Part shown: one piece after another, positions 1 to 8,274 of the stretch
How positions within the stretch are numbered: position 1 is the first letter of the stretch
Layout of the letters: every line of letters begins with the position of its first letter
Source: MA-ANB-1 sp965216445
GTDB lineage: Bacteria > Actinomycetota > Acidimicrobiia > Spongiisociales > ZC4RG35
Reading direction: 5' to 3'
Assembly: GCA_965216445.1 (NCBI GenBank)
Contig: OZ244166.1
Coordinates: forward strand, 1,364,001-1,428,000
Length of the DNA: 64,000 nucleotides
Notes under the pieces: model-generated
What the model was told of the DNA's origin: nothing
Seen by the model: the letters and a program-made list of their open reading frames with translations, nothing else
The model's database searches: none
Program-made: the position numbers and the translations under genes

Positions 1-2
1 CA

Positions 3-1340
3 CCGACGCCAATCGTCGCCTTTGCCGCACGAACTCTCGAGACATCTGCTGCTGTTGTGGTCACGGCGAGTCACAATCCTCCTCAAGACAACGGATACAA
101 GGTTTACGACGCCAATGCCGCCCAGATCATCCCTCCAACGGATACGGCGATATCAAACGCAATCATCGAAATCGGTCCTGCAAACGAGGTGCCTCGCATC
201 GAATCCGCGTTCTCCCAAGATCACCCCGGGATTGCTGAGGCACCATCTTCGATCATCGACGATTATTGGGAAGAGGTCGATGCAATCCGGCCCCACCGGC
301 CGGAGAACACTGTGGGCATCGTGTATACGCCACTGCACGGTGTGGGCGGTGAGACCCTGTTGGATATCTTTGCCAGAACTGCCCATAAACGGATTACCGC
401 GGTTCCGTCTCAGGTGTCTCCTGACGGAAGGTTTCCCACTGTCGACTTCCCCAATCCTGAGGAGCCAGGCGCTCTGGACCAGGCACTGGAACTCGGCAAG
501 GAGCTATCTGCAGACCTGGTCATCGGCAACGATCCCGACGCTGATCGCCTCGCCGCCGCCGTCCCTTTCGAGGATGACTGGCGGCTATTCACGGGGAACG
601 AATTGGGTGTGCTCCTTGGTTCCTACATTCTGAGCAACTGGAGCAACGACGAAACACCGATAACCGGATGCTCAATCGTGTCCAGCCCAATGCTCGGTCT
701 GATCGCTGATGAGCTTGGTGCGACGCATCTCACCACGCTCACGGGATTCAAATGGATCGCCAATGCGGCAATGGCCGTCGAAAAGGAAGGCGGGGGTCGA
801 TTCGCCTTTGGGTATGAGGAAGCCTTGGGTTACACCGTGGGCCAGGTCGTTAGGGACAAGGACGGGATCTCTGCGGCGCTCTTCCTCGCTGACCTGGCCG
901 CGCATGCCAGGAGCGAGGGGCGAACGTTGCTGGACATACTGGCCGATCTTTGGGATCGCTACGGGATTTGGGTCAGCACCCAGAAGTCGATGGTTCGACC
1001 AGGTGAGTCGGGCCGGGCCGAGATCCTTGCTGCCGTTGAACGGATCGCATCCGATCCTCCGAATGCGCTTGGGGGGTTGGAAGTCACCAAGGTGGTCGAT
1101 TATCGCCAAGGAGCCGAAGAACGCCCGCCGTGGCTCGGTGCTCAATCACTGGTCGAACTTGAGCTCGGGAGTAGCGGCCGGGTTTTGACCCGCCCTAGCG
1201 GGACCGAACCCAAGCTCAAGATATATGTTGATACAACAGAGCCCGTGGCAGCAGCCGATGGCGTTCACCGCCAGCGCGAAGAAGCGCTCACCAAGGCGGA
1301 ACGGATCGCCGATGAGGTGCATTCCCTGATTGTGGGGTGA
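3..1340 (+). CDS. Phosphohexomutase (phosphoglucomutase/phosphomannomutase), 5' end cut by window edge
   Basis: The reading frame is open from the first bases of the window, so the start lies upstream. Visible landmarks of the alpha-D-phosphohexomutase family are the phosphoserine loop TASHNPPQDNGYKVY near the visible N-terminus, the Mg-binding loop NDPDADR, the sugar-binding loop GYEEALGY and the C-terminal phosphate-binding loop RPSGTEPK. These enzymes isomerise hexose-1-phosphate and hexose-6-phosphate in the cytoplasm through a phosphoserine and a bisphosphate intermediate. The long PGM2-like phosphoserine loop favours the roughly 550-residue bacterial phosphoglucomutase type over GlmM. 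About 445 residues are visible, so perhaps 100 are missing. Glucose versus mannose preference cannot be read from the sequence. Confidence 0.93.
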   Translation, partial: PTPIVAFAARTLETSAAVVVTASHNPPQDNGYKVYDANAAQIIPPTDTAISNAIIEIGPANEVPRIESAFSQDHPGIAEAPSSIIDDYWEEVDAIRPHRPENTVGIVYTPLHGVGGETLLDIFARTAHKRITAVPSQVSPDGRFPTVDFPNPEEPGALDQALELGKELSADLVIGNDPDADRLAAAVPFEDDWRLFTGNELGVLLGSYILSNWSNDETPITGCSIVSSPMLGLIADELGATHLTTLTGFKWIANAAMAVEKEGGGRFAFGYEEALGYTVGQVVRDKDGISAALFLADLAAHARSEGRTLLDILADLWDRYGIWVSTQKSMVRPGESGRAEILAAVERIASDPPNALGGLEVTKVVDYRQGAEERPPWLGAQSLVELELGSSGRVLTRPSGTEPKLKIYVDTTEPVAAADGVHRQREEALTKAERIADEVHSLIVG

Positions 1341-1392
1341 AGGTTGATCCTCAAGCCCGTTGGCATAGGTGAGGTCTAGGTCGGCGCGAGAC

Positions 1393-1584
1393 TCACGTTG
1401 CAATCGTTGGATCGTCCTCGGAGGCTCCCTGCCGATAGAGATACACCCAACCAAGGCCATGTATAGCGACACCTATCAGGAGAACCACACCCGCTGAGAC
1501 AAACCCGGCGATAAAACAGGCAATGGCTGCCAAACCCGCGGCAATCACCAGTGCAGTGCGGACTCCATTGAGCGGACCAAACAT
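1393..1584 (-). CDS. Small two-helix membrane protein
   Basis: A 63-residue protein with two hydrophobic segments (about residues 8-27 and 31-50) and an acidic C-terminal tail. I do not recognise a named family. It sits tail-to-tail with the phosphohexomutase and divergently from the amidase. A TAACCT box 7 nt before the ATG (1592-1597) fits a leaderless promoter, which supports the start and the reality of this short gene. Confidence 0.55.
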   Translation of the reverse strand: MFGPLNGVRTALVIAAGLAAIACFIAGFVSAGVVLLIGVAIHGLGWVYLYRQGASEDDPTIAT

Positions 1585-1622
1585 GGCGTGCAGGTTACCG
1601 TGAATATGCTGATGGAAATCGG

Positions 1623-2666
1623 ATGAACCGAATCTCGTCTCGTTGGACGCCTTTTATGTCGCGACGCCCTCTTCAGCTGAGCCTCGTGCTGACGGCGTTT
1701 GTTGCCACTTCATGCGTCAGCGCCGTGGCCACACCACCGATCTCAACCTCGCCGGAGCGAGTTGAGTCGACCTTTGTTGTCACGACAGCACCCGCAACCA
1801 CGTCAACAAGTGTGGCTGTCTCTGACCCCGGTACGACGCCGAACCCCGCCCCACGATCGGCTGGCGTGCTCTTGACGAACTCCGGGGTCACTCTCGCCTT
1901 ACTGGACGAGACCCCCTCCGGGTTCTTGGTTCGCACACCGTGTGGCATCGAGACTATCTTGACGAGAGGACACCCCATTGACAGCGTCGACGTCGTACTA
2001 GATCCCGGCCATGGAGGTGCCCCGGATCCGGGAGCAGTTGGTCCGAACGGACTAAAAGAGTCGACCATCAACCTCACGGTCGCCCGCGCTGCCCAGGCCT
2101 TACTCATGGACAGAGGACTGAACACAGTCCTCACCAGAACCTCCGATTACACGAGTCCGCTGAGCGTGCGTGCACTGTTCGCCGACAACAGCGGAGCAGA
2201 GTTGATGGTGTCGATCCATCACAATGCACCAACTGCCAACCTGGTGACGGAACCCGGCACGGAGATTTTCGTTCAACATGAGTCAACCGAGTCACGTCGG
2301 CTCGGTGGAGTTCTCTATGAAGAAATTGTCAGCGCTTTGAGCCAGTTCGACCTGACCTGGTCAAGCTCTCCGGACGCCGGCGTATTGGAGGTGTTGAGCA
2401 CGAGGGGAGTTGATGCATACGGGATGCTGCGTACGCCGGAAACAGTCACCGCTCTGGTCGAACTGGGATACATCTCCAATCGGCCCGAAGCGGAGTTGTT
2501 TCTTACCGACGAGTACGTTTCCGTCGCCGCAAGAGCCATCGCCAACGCCGTCGAGTCCTATCTGACGACCGCCGATGACGGAGCCGGTTACGTAGACACT
2601 CCGAGAGTTTTCAACCCGCAACCCGGGGTCTCCTCCAGCGTTTGTGAAGATCCGGAGTTGAGCTAG
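1623..2666 (+). CDS. N-acetylmuramoyl-L-alanine amidase (Amidase_3), probable lipoprotein
   Basis: The protein has an N-terminal export signal ending FVATSC (weak lipobox), then a Thr/Ser/Pro-rich linker to about residue 120, then an Amidase_3 catalytic domain. The domain shows DPGHGG (first zinc His), a Glu in KESTINL, SIHHNA (second zinc His) and VELGYISN with the catalytic Glu. It is predicted to cleave the amide between MurNAc and the stem-peptide L-Ala outside the cytoplasmic membrane, in cell-wall turnover or daughter-cell separation. A second ATG at 1656 would give a tighter signal peptide (MSRRPLQL...) and may be the true start; neither has a clear Shine-Dalgarno sequence. Confidence 0.9.
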   Translation: MNRISSRWTPFMSRRPLQLSLVLTAFVATSCVSAVATPPISTSPERVESTFVVTTAPATTSTSVAVSDPGTTPNPAPRSAGVLLTNSGVTLALLDETPSGFLVRTPCGIETILTRGHPIDSVDVVLDPGHGGAPDPGAVGPNGLKESTINLTVARAAQALLMDRGLNTVLTRTSDYTSPLSVRALFADNSGAELMVSIHHNAPTANLVTEPGTEIFVQHESTESRRLGGVLYEEIVSALSQFDLTWSSSPDAGVLEVLSTRGVDAYGMLRTPETVTALVELGYISNRPEAELFLTDEYVSVAARAIANAVESYLTTADDGAGYVDTPRVFNPQPGVSSSVCEDPELS

Positions 2667-3289
2667 CTCGCCAGCAATTCTGGGTTGAGCGTGTAAGTCC
2701 CGGTCAGCTTTGCCTCCGCAAGTGAGTGGCCGGCCATGGCGCTGGTGACGTCCGCAACAGTGAAATCCTGAGGTAGATCCAGGGTTTCGATGTCGAGTGC
2801 AAAGATTGTGAAGACGTAGCGATGGACGATTTCGTCGTTCCACGGTGGACACGGACCGTCGTAACCCTTGTACAGGCCCTCCATGTCAGGATCACCTGCG
2901 AACCAGCTTGTGTAGTCGTTCACGCCTTCTTTGGGACCTCCGCCATGCCCAGGCTTGCCGCCGGGAGTTACTCCTTCGGAATAGTCGCCCGACTTCAACT
3001 CGCTTGTGGTCCCGTCGATATCGACGATTACCCAGTGAACGAAATCGGTCCTGGGGAGTTCAGATGAGACCGTCCGCCCTTCTTGGTTGACATCATCGCC
3101 CACGGTTGGGACGTCGATGTCGACCATCGTCAAGGCGTACGACTTTGTTCCCTCCGGTGCGTCGCCCCACCGAAGATGTACGGAGAGGTTTGGTGCGAAG
3201 GTCGCATGGTTTTTCGCGTCAGGCGCACAAAACGCGTTGGCGACCGGGATCGGCTCGTTATCGGAGAAGTCGGTGCTCTCTAACCACAT
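2663..3289 (-). CDS. YbhB/YbcL family PEBP-like protein
   Basis: A 208-residue protein of the phosphatidylethanolamine-binding / Raf-kinase-inhibitor-like family (YbhB/YbcL). Typical elements are HLRWGDAPEGTKSYAL, DFVHWVIVDI, GGPKEGVNDY and the GPCPPW segment followed by HRYVFTIFALD. The cellular ligand of bacterial members is not established, so only the family is called. The gene converges with the amidase and its end overlaps that gene's last codon. A TAGAAT box 7 nt before the ATG (3297-3302) suggests a leaderless transcript. Confidence 0.88.
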   Translation of the reverse strand: MWLESTDFSDNEPIPVANAFCAPDAKNHATFAPNLSVHLRWGDAPEGTKSYALTMVDIDVPTVGDDVNQEGRTVSSELPRTDFVHWVIVDIDGTTSELKSGDYSEGVTPGGKPGHGGGPKEGVNDYTSWFAGDPDMEGLYKGYDGPCPPWNDEIVHRYVFTIFALDIETLDLPQDFTVADVTSAMAGHSLAEAKLTGTYTLNPELLAS

Positions 3290-3310
3290 ATGACAAATTC
3301 TAGGCGGGTC

Positions 3311-3556
3311 TCATCGAGCTCCATCAACGGTGTCGACCATTGCCTCAGTCACAGCGAGGCTAACTATCTCTACGGCCTCGATCCCCTCGGCATGAGAACG
3401 CCAACCGTGAGTGAGAATGGCGACGACGTAGCCATCATCTGGACCGGGCGGATCAACCCATCCGACAGAATTGATGACAGCTCCAGCGAACCCGTTCTTC
3501 TGGGCGACAGTCCAGCCATCGGGATCACCGGCTGTTATGCCCCAAGCCCAGCCCCG
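3311..3556 (-). pseudogene. C-terminal remnant of a beta-lactamase-like serine hydrolase
   Basis: Directly behind the TGA of the exporter gene the same frame stays open for about 80 codons and ends at a TGA (3311-3313). It reads like the C-terminal lobe of class A beta-lactamase-like serine hydrolases: WTVAQKNGF (KTG-type motif as KNG), VINSVGWV, GYVVAILTHGW and a terminal helix. There is no SxxK part and no sensible start codon, so this is most likely the tail of a deleted gene rather than a working protein. Read-through of the exporter stop could append it to the exporter, but nothing shows that this happens. The plus-strand frame over the same DNA looks random. Confidence 0.5.
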
Positions 3557-5374
3557 TCAACTCGTACTCTTTTGCCACGATTCGCTGAGGCGCGAGTAGA
3601 CACCCCCTTGGTCGGTAAGCATGTCGTGGTGGCCGTCTTCGACGATTACCCCGTCGTCGAATACAAGAACTCGGTCAGCCTTTTCGGCTGTTGACATACG
3701 ATGGGCGATGGTCACTACGGTGCGACCCGACGTCAACTCGTTGAGTGTGTTGCTGATCCTTCGCTCGGTTGCAGGGTCCACAGCCGACGTCGCTTCGTCG
3801 AGTACCAATAGGTCAGGGTCGGCGATTGCTGCCCGAACCAAAGTCACTAGCTGTCTTTCTCCCACTGACAGCGCGCCGCCACGCTCGCCGACTTGAGTTT
3901 GGAGCCCGTCTGCAAGCTCCTGGAGCCAGTCACTGAGACCAAGTTGGCGGAAGATCTCAGTCAGATGTGCCTCCGATGCCTCAGGTCGGCCCATTCGCAC
4001 GTTGTCGGCGATCGTCCCGCGGAAGAGAACGCCCTCTTGTGGGACCATCACAACTCGGTCTCTCAGTGAGTCAAACCGAATGTCTCGCAGGTCCTTGTCA
4101 CCGATGCGGACAGTTCCTTCCGTCGGATCCATCAGTCGTGTGAGGAGTTTGGCAAATGTCGTCTTTCCGGACCCAGTCTCGCCCACGACTGCAACTTTCT
4201 GCCTCGGCTCAATCCTGACTGTCGTCTCCTGAAGCGCAGGGGCCGCTGTAGCCTCTCCGGCGGCCTGACCCCCACGCGGATACCTGAATACGACTGACTC
4301 GAATGTGGCTCCTAGGGGCACATGGGGGAGATCGACACCGTCGACTCCGGGGTCAGAAACATCTGGAGCAATTGCCAGGATGTCCAACACCCGACGCCAA
4401 CCTGCGACAGCCGTCTGTGCCTCGTTGATTGCTTCACCAAGGAATTGGACAGGCTGTACGAATAGTTGAACTAGAAAGAGAAATGCCACGACAGTCCCGA
4501 TGGACGTTGACCCACCGGCGACGAGGATGCTTCCGACGACCACAACGGCAGCGACGACAATCGCTGACATGAACTCTCCCGCTCCGGAGAAGCCGGCTGA
4601 GAGGGTGCCGGCCTGGACTGCAGACGATCGATGGTCCTCAATCGCTTCCTCGAGTTGATTGCGGGTTCGCCTCTCGATGCCGTATGCCCGAATCACTGGG
4701 GCACCGACGACGGTTTCAGCGAGGAGGGCCAGCATCCGCCCCACCTTTTCTCGAACAGTCATGTAGGCGACTTCTAGACGACTTTGGAACCAGCGAATCA
4801 CCAGGGCAATCATCGGGACGAGAGCTAGGACAACCAGGCCGAGGGGAATCGACAGGACCAGCATGACCGAGAGCGCGAGAATTGCTTGGCCACCATTGAC
4901 GATGAGCATCAGCCCGCCCCACTGCATGAACCGGCTGATTTGGTCAACGTCGGAGGTCACTCTTGCAACCAAGACACCTCTTTGCTCGGAAGCTTGGTGA
5001 AGCATTGACAGGTCATGAATGTGGCGAAATGCCCTGATTCTGAGTCCGGACAACGCGGTTTCGGAAACACTTGCCAGACGGAGATGCATCCATCCAGTGG
5101 CTCCAGCGGTAACGAGAACAGCCAGAAAGGCTACTGCTGTCATCTGTATCACGAATGTCATGTCGACTCGGACGCCGGTGAGTCCTCCGTCAATGATTTG
5201 TTGAATGGCTACCGGAACGATTACTCGACCGGCTGTCGCCACCAAAGCGATCGCTATGGTGCCGGCGAGACCACGTCTCAGCTCCGGTGAGAGGCGCAAT
5301 CCCCGCCGGACGGTCCGCATGGCCCCTTCGGAGCTGCGTGTGATGCCTGAACCGGGAGCAACTCCTGTAGTCAC
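3557..5374 (-). CDS. ABC exporter half-transporter, subunit with canonical Walker B
   Basis: A 605-residue half-transporter: a six-helix type IV ABC exporter membrane domain (about residues 30-330) followed by a nucleotide-binding domain. The NBD has Walker A GETGSGKTT (about 400), Q-loop, signature LSVGE instead of LSGGQ, Walker B LLVLDEATSAVD with the catalytic Glu, and the switch His in TIAHRMST. It starts with GTG and overlaps the end of the partner gene by 4 nt (GTGA), so the two are translationally coupled and probably form a heterodimer. With the partner's intact LSGGQ this subunit supplies the hydrolysing ATP site. Substrate unknown (drug or lipid type). Confidence 0.92.
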   Translation of the reverse strand: MTTGVAPGSGITRSSEGAMRTVRRGLRLSPELRRGLAGTIAIALVATAGRVIVPVAIQQIIDGGLTGVRVDMTFVIQMTAVAFLAVLVTAGATGWMHLRLASVSETALSGLRIRAFRHIHDLSMLHQASEQRGVLVARVTSDVDQISRFMQWGGLMLIVNGGQAILALSVMLVLSIPLGLVVLALVPMIALVIRWFQSRLEVAYMTVREKVGRMLALLAETVVGAPVIRAYGIERRTRNQLEEAIEDHRSSAVQAGTLSAGFSGAGEFMSAIVVAAVVVVGSILVAGGSTSIGTVVAFLFLVQLFVQPVQFLGEAINEAQTAVAGWRRVLDILAIAPDVSDPGVDGVDLPHVPLGATFESVVFRYPRGGQAAGEATAAPALQETTVRIEPRQKVAVVGETGSGKTTFAKLLTRLMDPTEGTVRIGDKDLRDIRFDSLRDRVVMVPQEGVLFRGTIADNVRMGRPEASEAHLTEIFRQLGLSDWLQELADGLQTQVGERGGALSVGERQLVTLVRAAIADPDLLVLDEATSAVDPATERRISNTLNELTSGRTVVTIAHRMSTAEKADRVLVFDDGVIVEDGHHDMLTDQGGVYSRLSESWQKSTS

Positions 5375-7212
5375 GCTGGCTCCTCGAGGTGCCCGTAGGC
5401 ATCGATCAGAGTTCGGTAGCCACTTGACGAGGCGTAAAGCTGATTGTGTGTACCACGGTCCATCACCCGTCCGTCTTCGATATAGATCACCTCGTCGGCG
5501 AGGACGATGGAGGAACGTCGGTACGCGACGATTACCACCGTCGTGTTCAACGTCGCCAGGCCGGCAAGGATCTCACCTTCGACGCTCGGGTCCACGGCCG
5601 ACGTAGCATCATCAAGGACCAGGAGCCTTGGCTTTCGGATTAGAGCACGCGCCAACGCAATCCTCTGTCTTTGACCTCCCGAAAGCGATGCCCCTCGTTC
5701 GCCTACAACTGTGGAATAGCCGTCGTCGAGTCCGGTGATGAAATCGTGAGCTTGGGCAAGCTGGCTTGCTTCCACAACCTCTTCGAAGCTGAACGGGTGA
5801 CCGAGCGTTATGTTCTCCCAAACCGTCTCGTTGAACAGGAACGTCTCCTGAAACACGATGGCGACTGAACCAGCCAGGGCATCTCGATCGATATCGATCA
5901 AGCTGTGGCCATCGAGTGAGATGGTTCCCTTGTCGGGGTCGAACAACCGCACCATGAGATGTGCGATTGTTGATTTTCCCGAACCCGTGGGCCCTACCAG
6001 GGCAATCGTCTGCCCGGACCGAACGTTCAGAGTTATCTCGTCGACACCCCGTTGGCTTTCGCCGACATGATCATTTGCGGCAATCTGGCTCGACAGGTCC
6101 TGATGTTCGGTTTCGGGGTACAGGTAGTTGACCGTCTTGACCTCTGTTGCTGCCCCGCCATCCCGGGTCGGACTCTCGAGGCCGTAGGCGACATCTCCTT
6201 CCTCACTCAGCACGCCTTGGACCCGGTCGAGGCCCACCACAGCTCTCGGGAGTTCCCCGAGGAGCCAGCCGAACACTCGCATTGGCATGGCGACGAGGCG
6301 GAATAGGTATGCGAAAGTCACGAGACTGCCGGGGGACAGAAAGCCCTGATCCACCCGCCATGCTCCCACTGCCAGCACAGCAAGTATTCCGATACTGGGT
6401 AGGGCTTCAATCACAGGATCGAACACTGCGCGTAGCCTGCCGACTTCCACCATCCGATCTCTCAGAGCGTCGGATCGCTCCCCAAATCGGCCGACCTCGG
6501 CGTCCTCCCGGCCCAGCGTTTTGACGACTAGGGCCGCATCGAAGGACTCGTGAGCAATATCGGCTACCTCCGCCCTGAGTCGCTGCGCTTTCGCAGCTAC
6601 GGATCGCATCCTCTTCTGATACACGTAGTTCGCCAACATGAGTGCGGGACCAACGCTGAACCCGATTGCGGCAAGGAACGGGTCTGTCAGGAGCAGGAGG
6701 ACTGCGGTGACTATGAGCATCAGAATCACACCGAAGGCCATCGGAAGTGGCGCGGCGATGAATGAAGCTGCCTCGACGTCCTCATTGGCATTGGCCAGGA
6801 GCTGGCCTGTGGAATGCTTGCGGTGCCATTCCACAGGAAGACTCAGGTACCGGTCGGTCACCTCGATCCGGTCGCGATACTGAAGCCGATACTGAGCGTG
6901 GTACGCACCGAGACGTCGCAACGTGATCCCAAGTCCACGAAACGCCGAAACTGCAAGGATCGCTCCAGCCCCGCCAGCCAAAGCGGCAGTCGCGACTTCG
7001 CCATCTTCAGCAGCCGGAATGAGGATGCCATCGGTGATCCATCCCAAGACGTAGGAAGAGAGCACGGTCATGGCGGCGTAGAAGACCGTGCCGACGCCAC
7101 CGATCGTGAACTCTCGCGGGGCTCGTCTCAGCTGGCGTGAGATCAGATCGAGTGCCTTGCCGAGTGGCGGCTCCGCATTTGTGGGGGCTACCTCGGGTTC
7201 AGCGACAGACAT
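5371..7212 (-). CDS. ABC exporter half-transporter, subunit with degenerate catalytic residues
   Basis: A 613-residue half-transporter with an N-terminal six-helix membrane domain and a C-terminal NBD: Walker A GPTGSGKST (about 405), an intact signature LSGGQRQR and D-loop SAVD. The Walker B is LLVLDDATSAVD, with Asp replacing the catalytic Glu, and the H-switch position is Tyr (VIVAYRRSS) instead of His. Together with the LSVGE signature of its partner this makes one non-hydrolysing ATP site, the arrangement known from heterodimeric exporters such as TM287/288 and BmrCD. It is first in a two-gene operon and overlaps the next gene by 4 nt. Confidence 0.92.
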   Translation of the reverse strand: MSVAEPEVAPTNAEPPLGKALDLISRQLRRAPREFTIGGVGTVFYAAMTVLSSYVLGWITDGILIPAAEDGEVATAALAGGAGAILAVSAFRGLGITLRRLGAYHAQYRLQYRDRIEVTDRYLSLPVEWHRKHSTGQLLANANEDVEAASFIAAPLPMAFGVILMLIVTAVLLLLTDPFLAAIGFSVGPALMLANYVYQKRMRSVAAKAQRLRAEVADIAHESFDAALVVKTLGREDAEVGRFGERSDALRDRMVEVGRLRAVFDPVIEALPSIGILAVLAVGAWRVDQGFLSPGSLVTFAYLFRLVAMPMRVFGWLLGELPRAVVGLDRVQGVLSEEGDVAYGLESPTRDGGAATEVKTVNYLYPETEHQDLSSQIAANDHVGESQRGVDEITLNVRSGQTIALVGPTGSGKSTIAHLMVRLFDPDKGTISLDGHSLIDIDRDALAGSVAIVFQETFLFNETVWENITLGHPFSFEEVVEASQLAQAHDFITGLDDGYSTVVGERGASLSGGQRQRIALARALIRKPRLLVLDDATSAVDPSVEGEILAGLATLNTTVVIVAYRRSSIVLADEVIYIEDGRVMDRGTHNQLYASSSGYRTLIDAYGHLEEPA

Positions 7213-7269
7213 CTAGACCAAGGCTAAGGGTGCCGACCAACAAACCCAACCTGACAGTGTTGTGGCGAT

Positions 7270-8274
7270 TCAGCTGTTGACTGCGGGAATCACCGACTCG
7301 CCGTACTGTTCGAGAGTCTCATCCTTCTGGTCGTGCATGAGATAGATACCAAACTGGGAGACGCCCATTTCTTCGAGCAGCTTGAGTTTCTCGATGTGTT
7401 GATCTGCAGTGCCCAGCACGCAGAAGCGATCCACGATCTCATCGGGGACAAACTCCGTTGACTCGTTCCCTGCCCTACCGTGGTGGGAGTAGTCATAGCC
7501 CTCGCGCGCCTTGATGTAGTCGGTCAACACCTGAGGTACCGCTGAGGAGTCGCTTCCGTATCGATTTACGAGGTCGTGAACATGGTTGCCAACCATGCCA
7601 CCGAACCATCGGAGTTGGTTCCTCTGATGGGCAATGTCATCTCCTACATAGGCTGGCGCGACGACACAGATGTCGATGGACTCAGGGTCTCTACCTGCTT
7701 CCTCGGCGGCCTTTCGCACCGCACCCATGGTCCACTCGAGAATCTGAGGGTCGGCCAATTGCAGGATGAACCCGTCTGCGTGCCCGCCAACCGTGGCAAG
7801 TGCCTTAGGCCCATATCCAGCCATCCAAACTGGAAGATTCCATCCCCTGTCGATCCAAGGGATCTTGAGCTCCGTCTCCCCATATGTGACTTGCTCACCG
7901 GCCACAAGTGCCTTGACGATCTCAGAGGCTTCAACCATTTCGGCAAGCGTCTTCGGTTTCTTGCCTATGTATCGAAGGGCTGAGTCCCCTCGGCCAATGC
8001 CGCAAATGGTCCGCCCGTCGAACATGTCGTTGAGTGTGGCGAAAAGCGAGGCAAGCACGGTTACGTCTCTGGTCCCAGGGTTAGTGACCATCGGTCCGAC
8101 AACCATCCGCTCCGTCGCTGCAAGCATTTGCGCGTAGATGACGAAGGGCTCTTGCCAGAGGACATGGGAGTCGAAGGTCCAGCCGTGGCTGAATCCCAAC
8201 GCTTCGGCCTTGGCCGCGAATCGGACTACTTCGCTGGCCGGCGGATCGGTTTGAAGGACGACACCGAAATCCAT
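7270..8274 (-). CDS. LLM-class F420-dependent oxidoreductase
   Basis: A 334-residue luciferase-like TIM-barrel protein related to the methylene-tetrahydromethanopterin reductase branch: N-terminal FGVVLQTD, GPMVTNPGTRDVTVLASL, GIGRGDSALRYIG and PVWMAGYGPKALATVGGHADGF. Such proteins transfer hydride with coenzyme F420, and I would place it in the TIGR03842-like group from memory of that family. It is the last gene of the minus-strand dihydropyrimidine-degradation block, so its substrate is probably a pathway intermediate or a pyrimidine. It could stand in for the missing dihydropyrimidine dehydrogenase, but this is inference only. It begins directly after the dehydrogenase stop codon. Confidence 0.88.
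   Translation of the reverse strand: MDFGVVLQTDPPASEVVRFAAKAEALGFSHGWTFDSHVLWQEPFVIYAQMLAATERMVVGPMVTNPGTRDVTVLASLFATLNDMFDGRTICGIGRGDSALRYIGKKPKTLAEMVEASEIVKALVAGEQVTYGETELKIPWIDRGWNLPVWMAGYGPKALATVGGHADGFILQLADPQILEWTMGAVRKAAEEAGRDPESIDICVVAPAYVGDDIAHQRNQLRWFGGMVGNHVHDLVNRYGSDSSAVPQVLTDYIKAREGYDYSHHGRAGNESTEFVPDEIVDRFCVLGTADQHIEKLKLLEEMGVSQFGIYLMHDQKDETLEQYGESVIPAVNS

Noticed and set aside
3290..3694. Plus-strand 134-aa frame
   Set aside because: Antisense of the serine-hydrolase remnant and the exporter end, whose minus-strand translation has clear family motifs.
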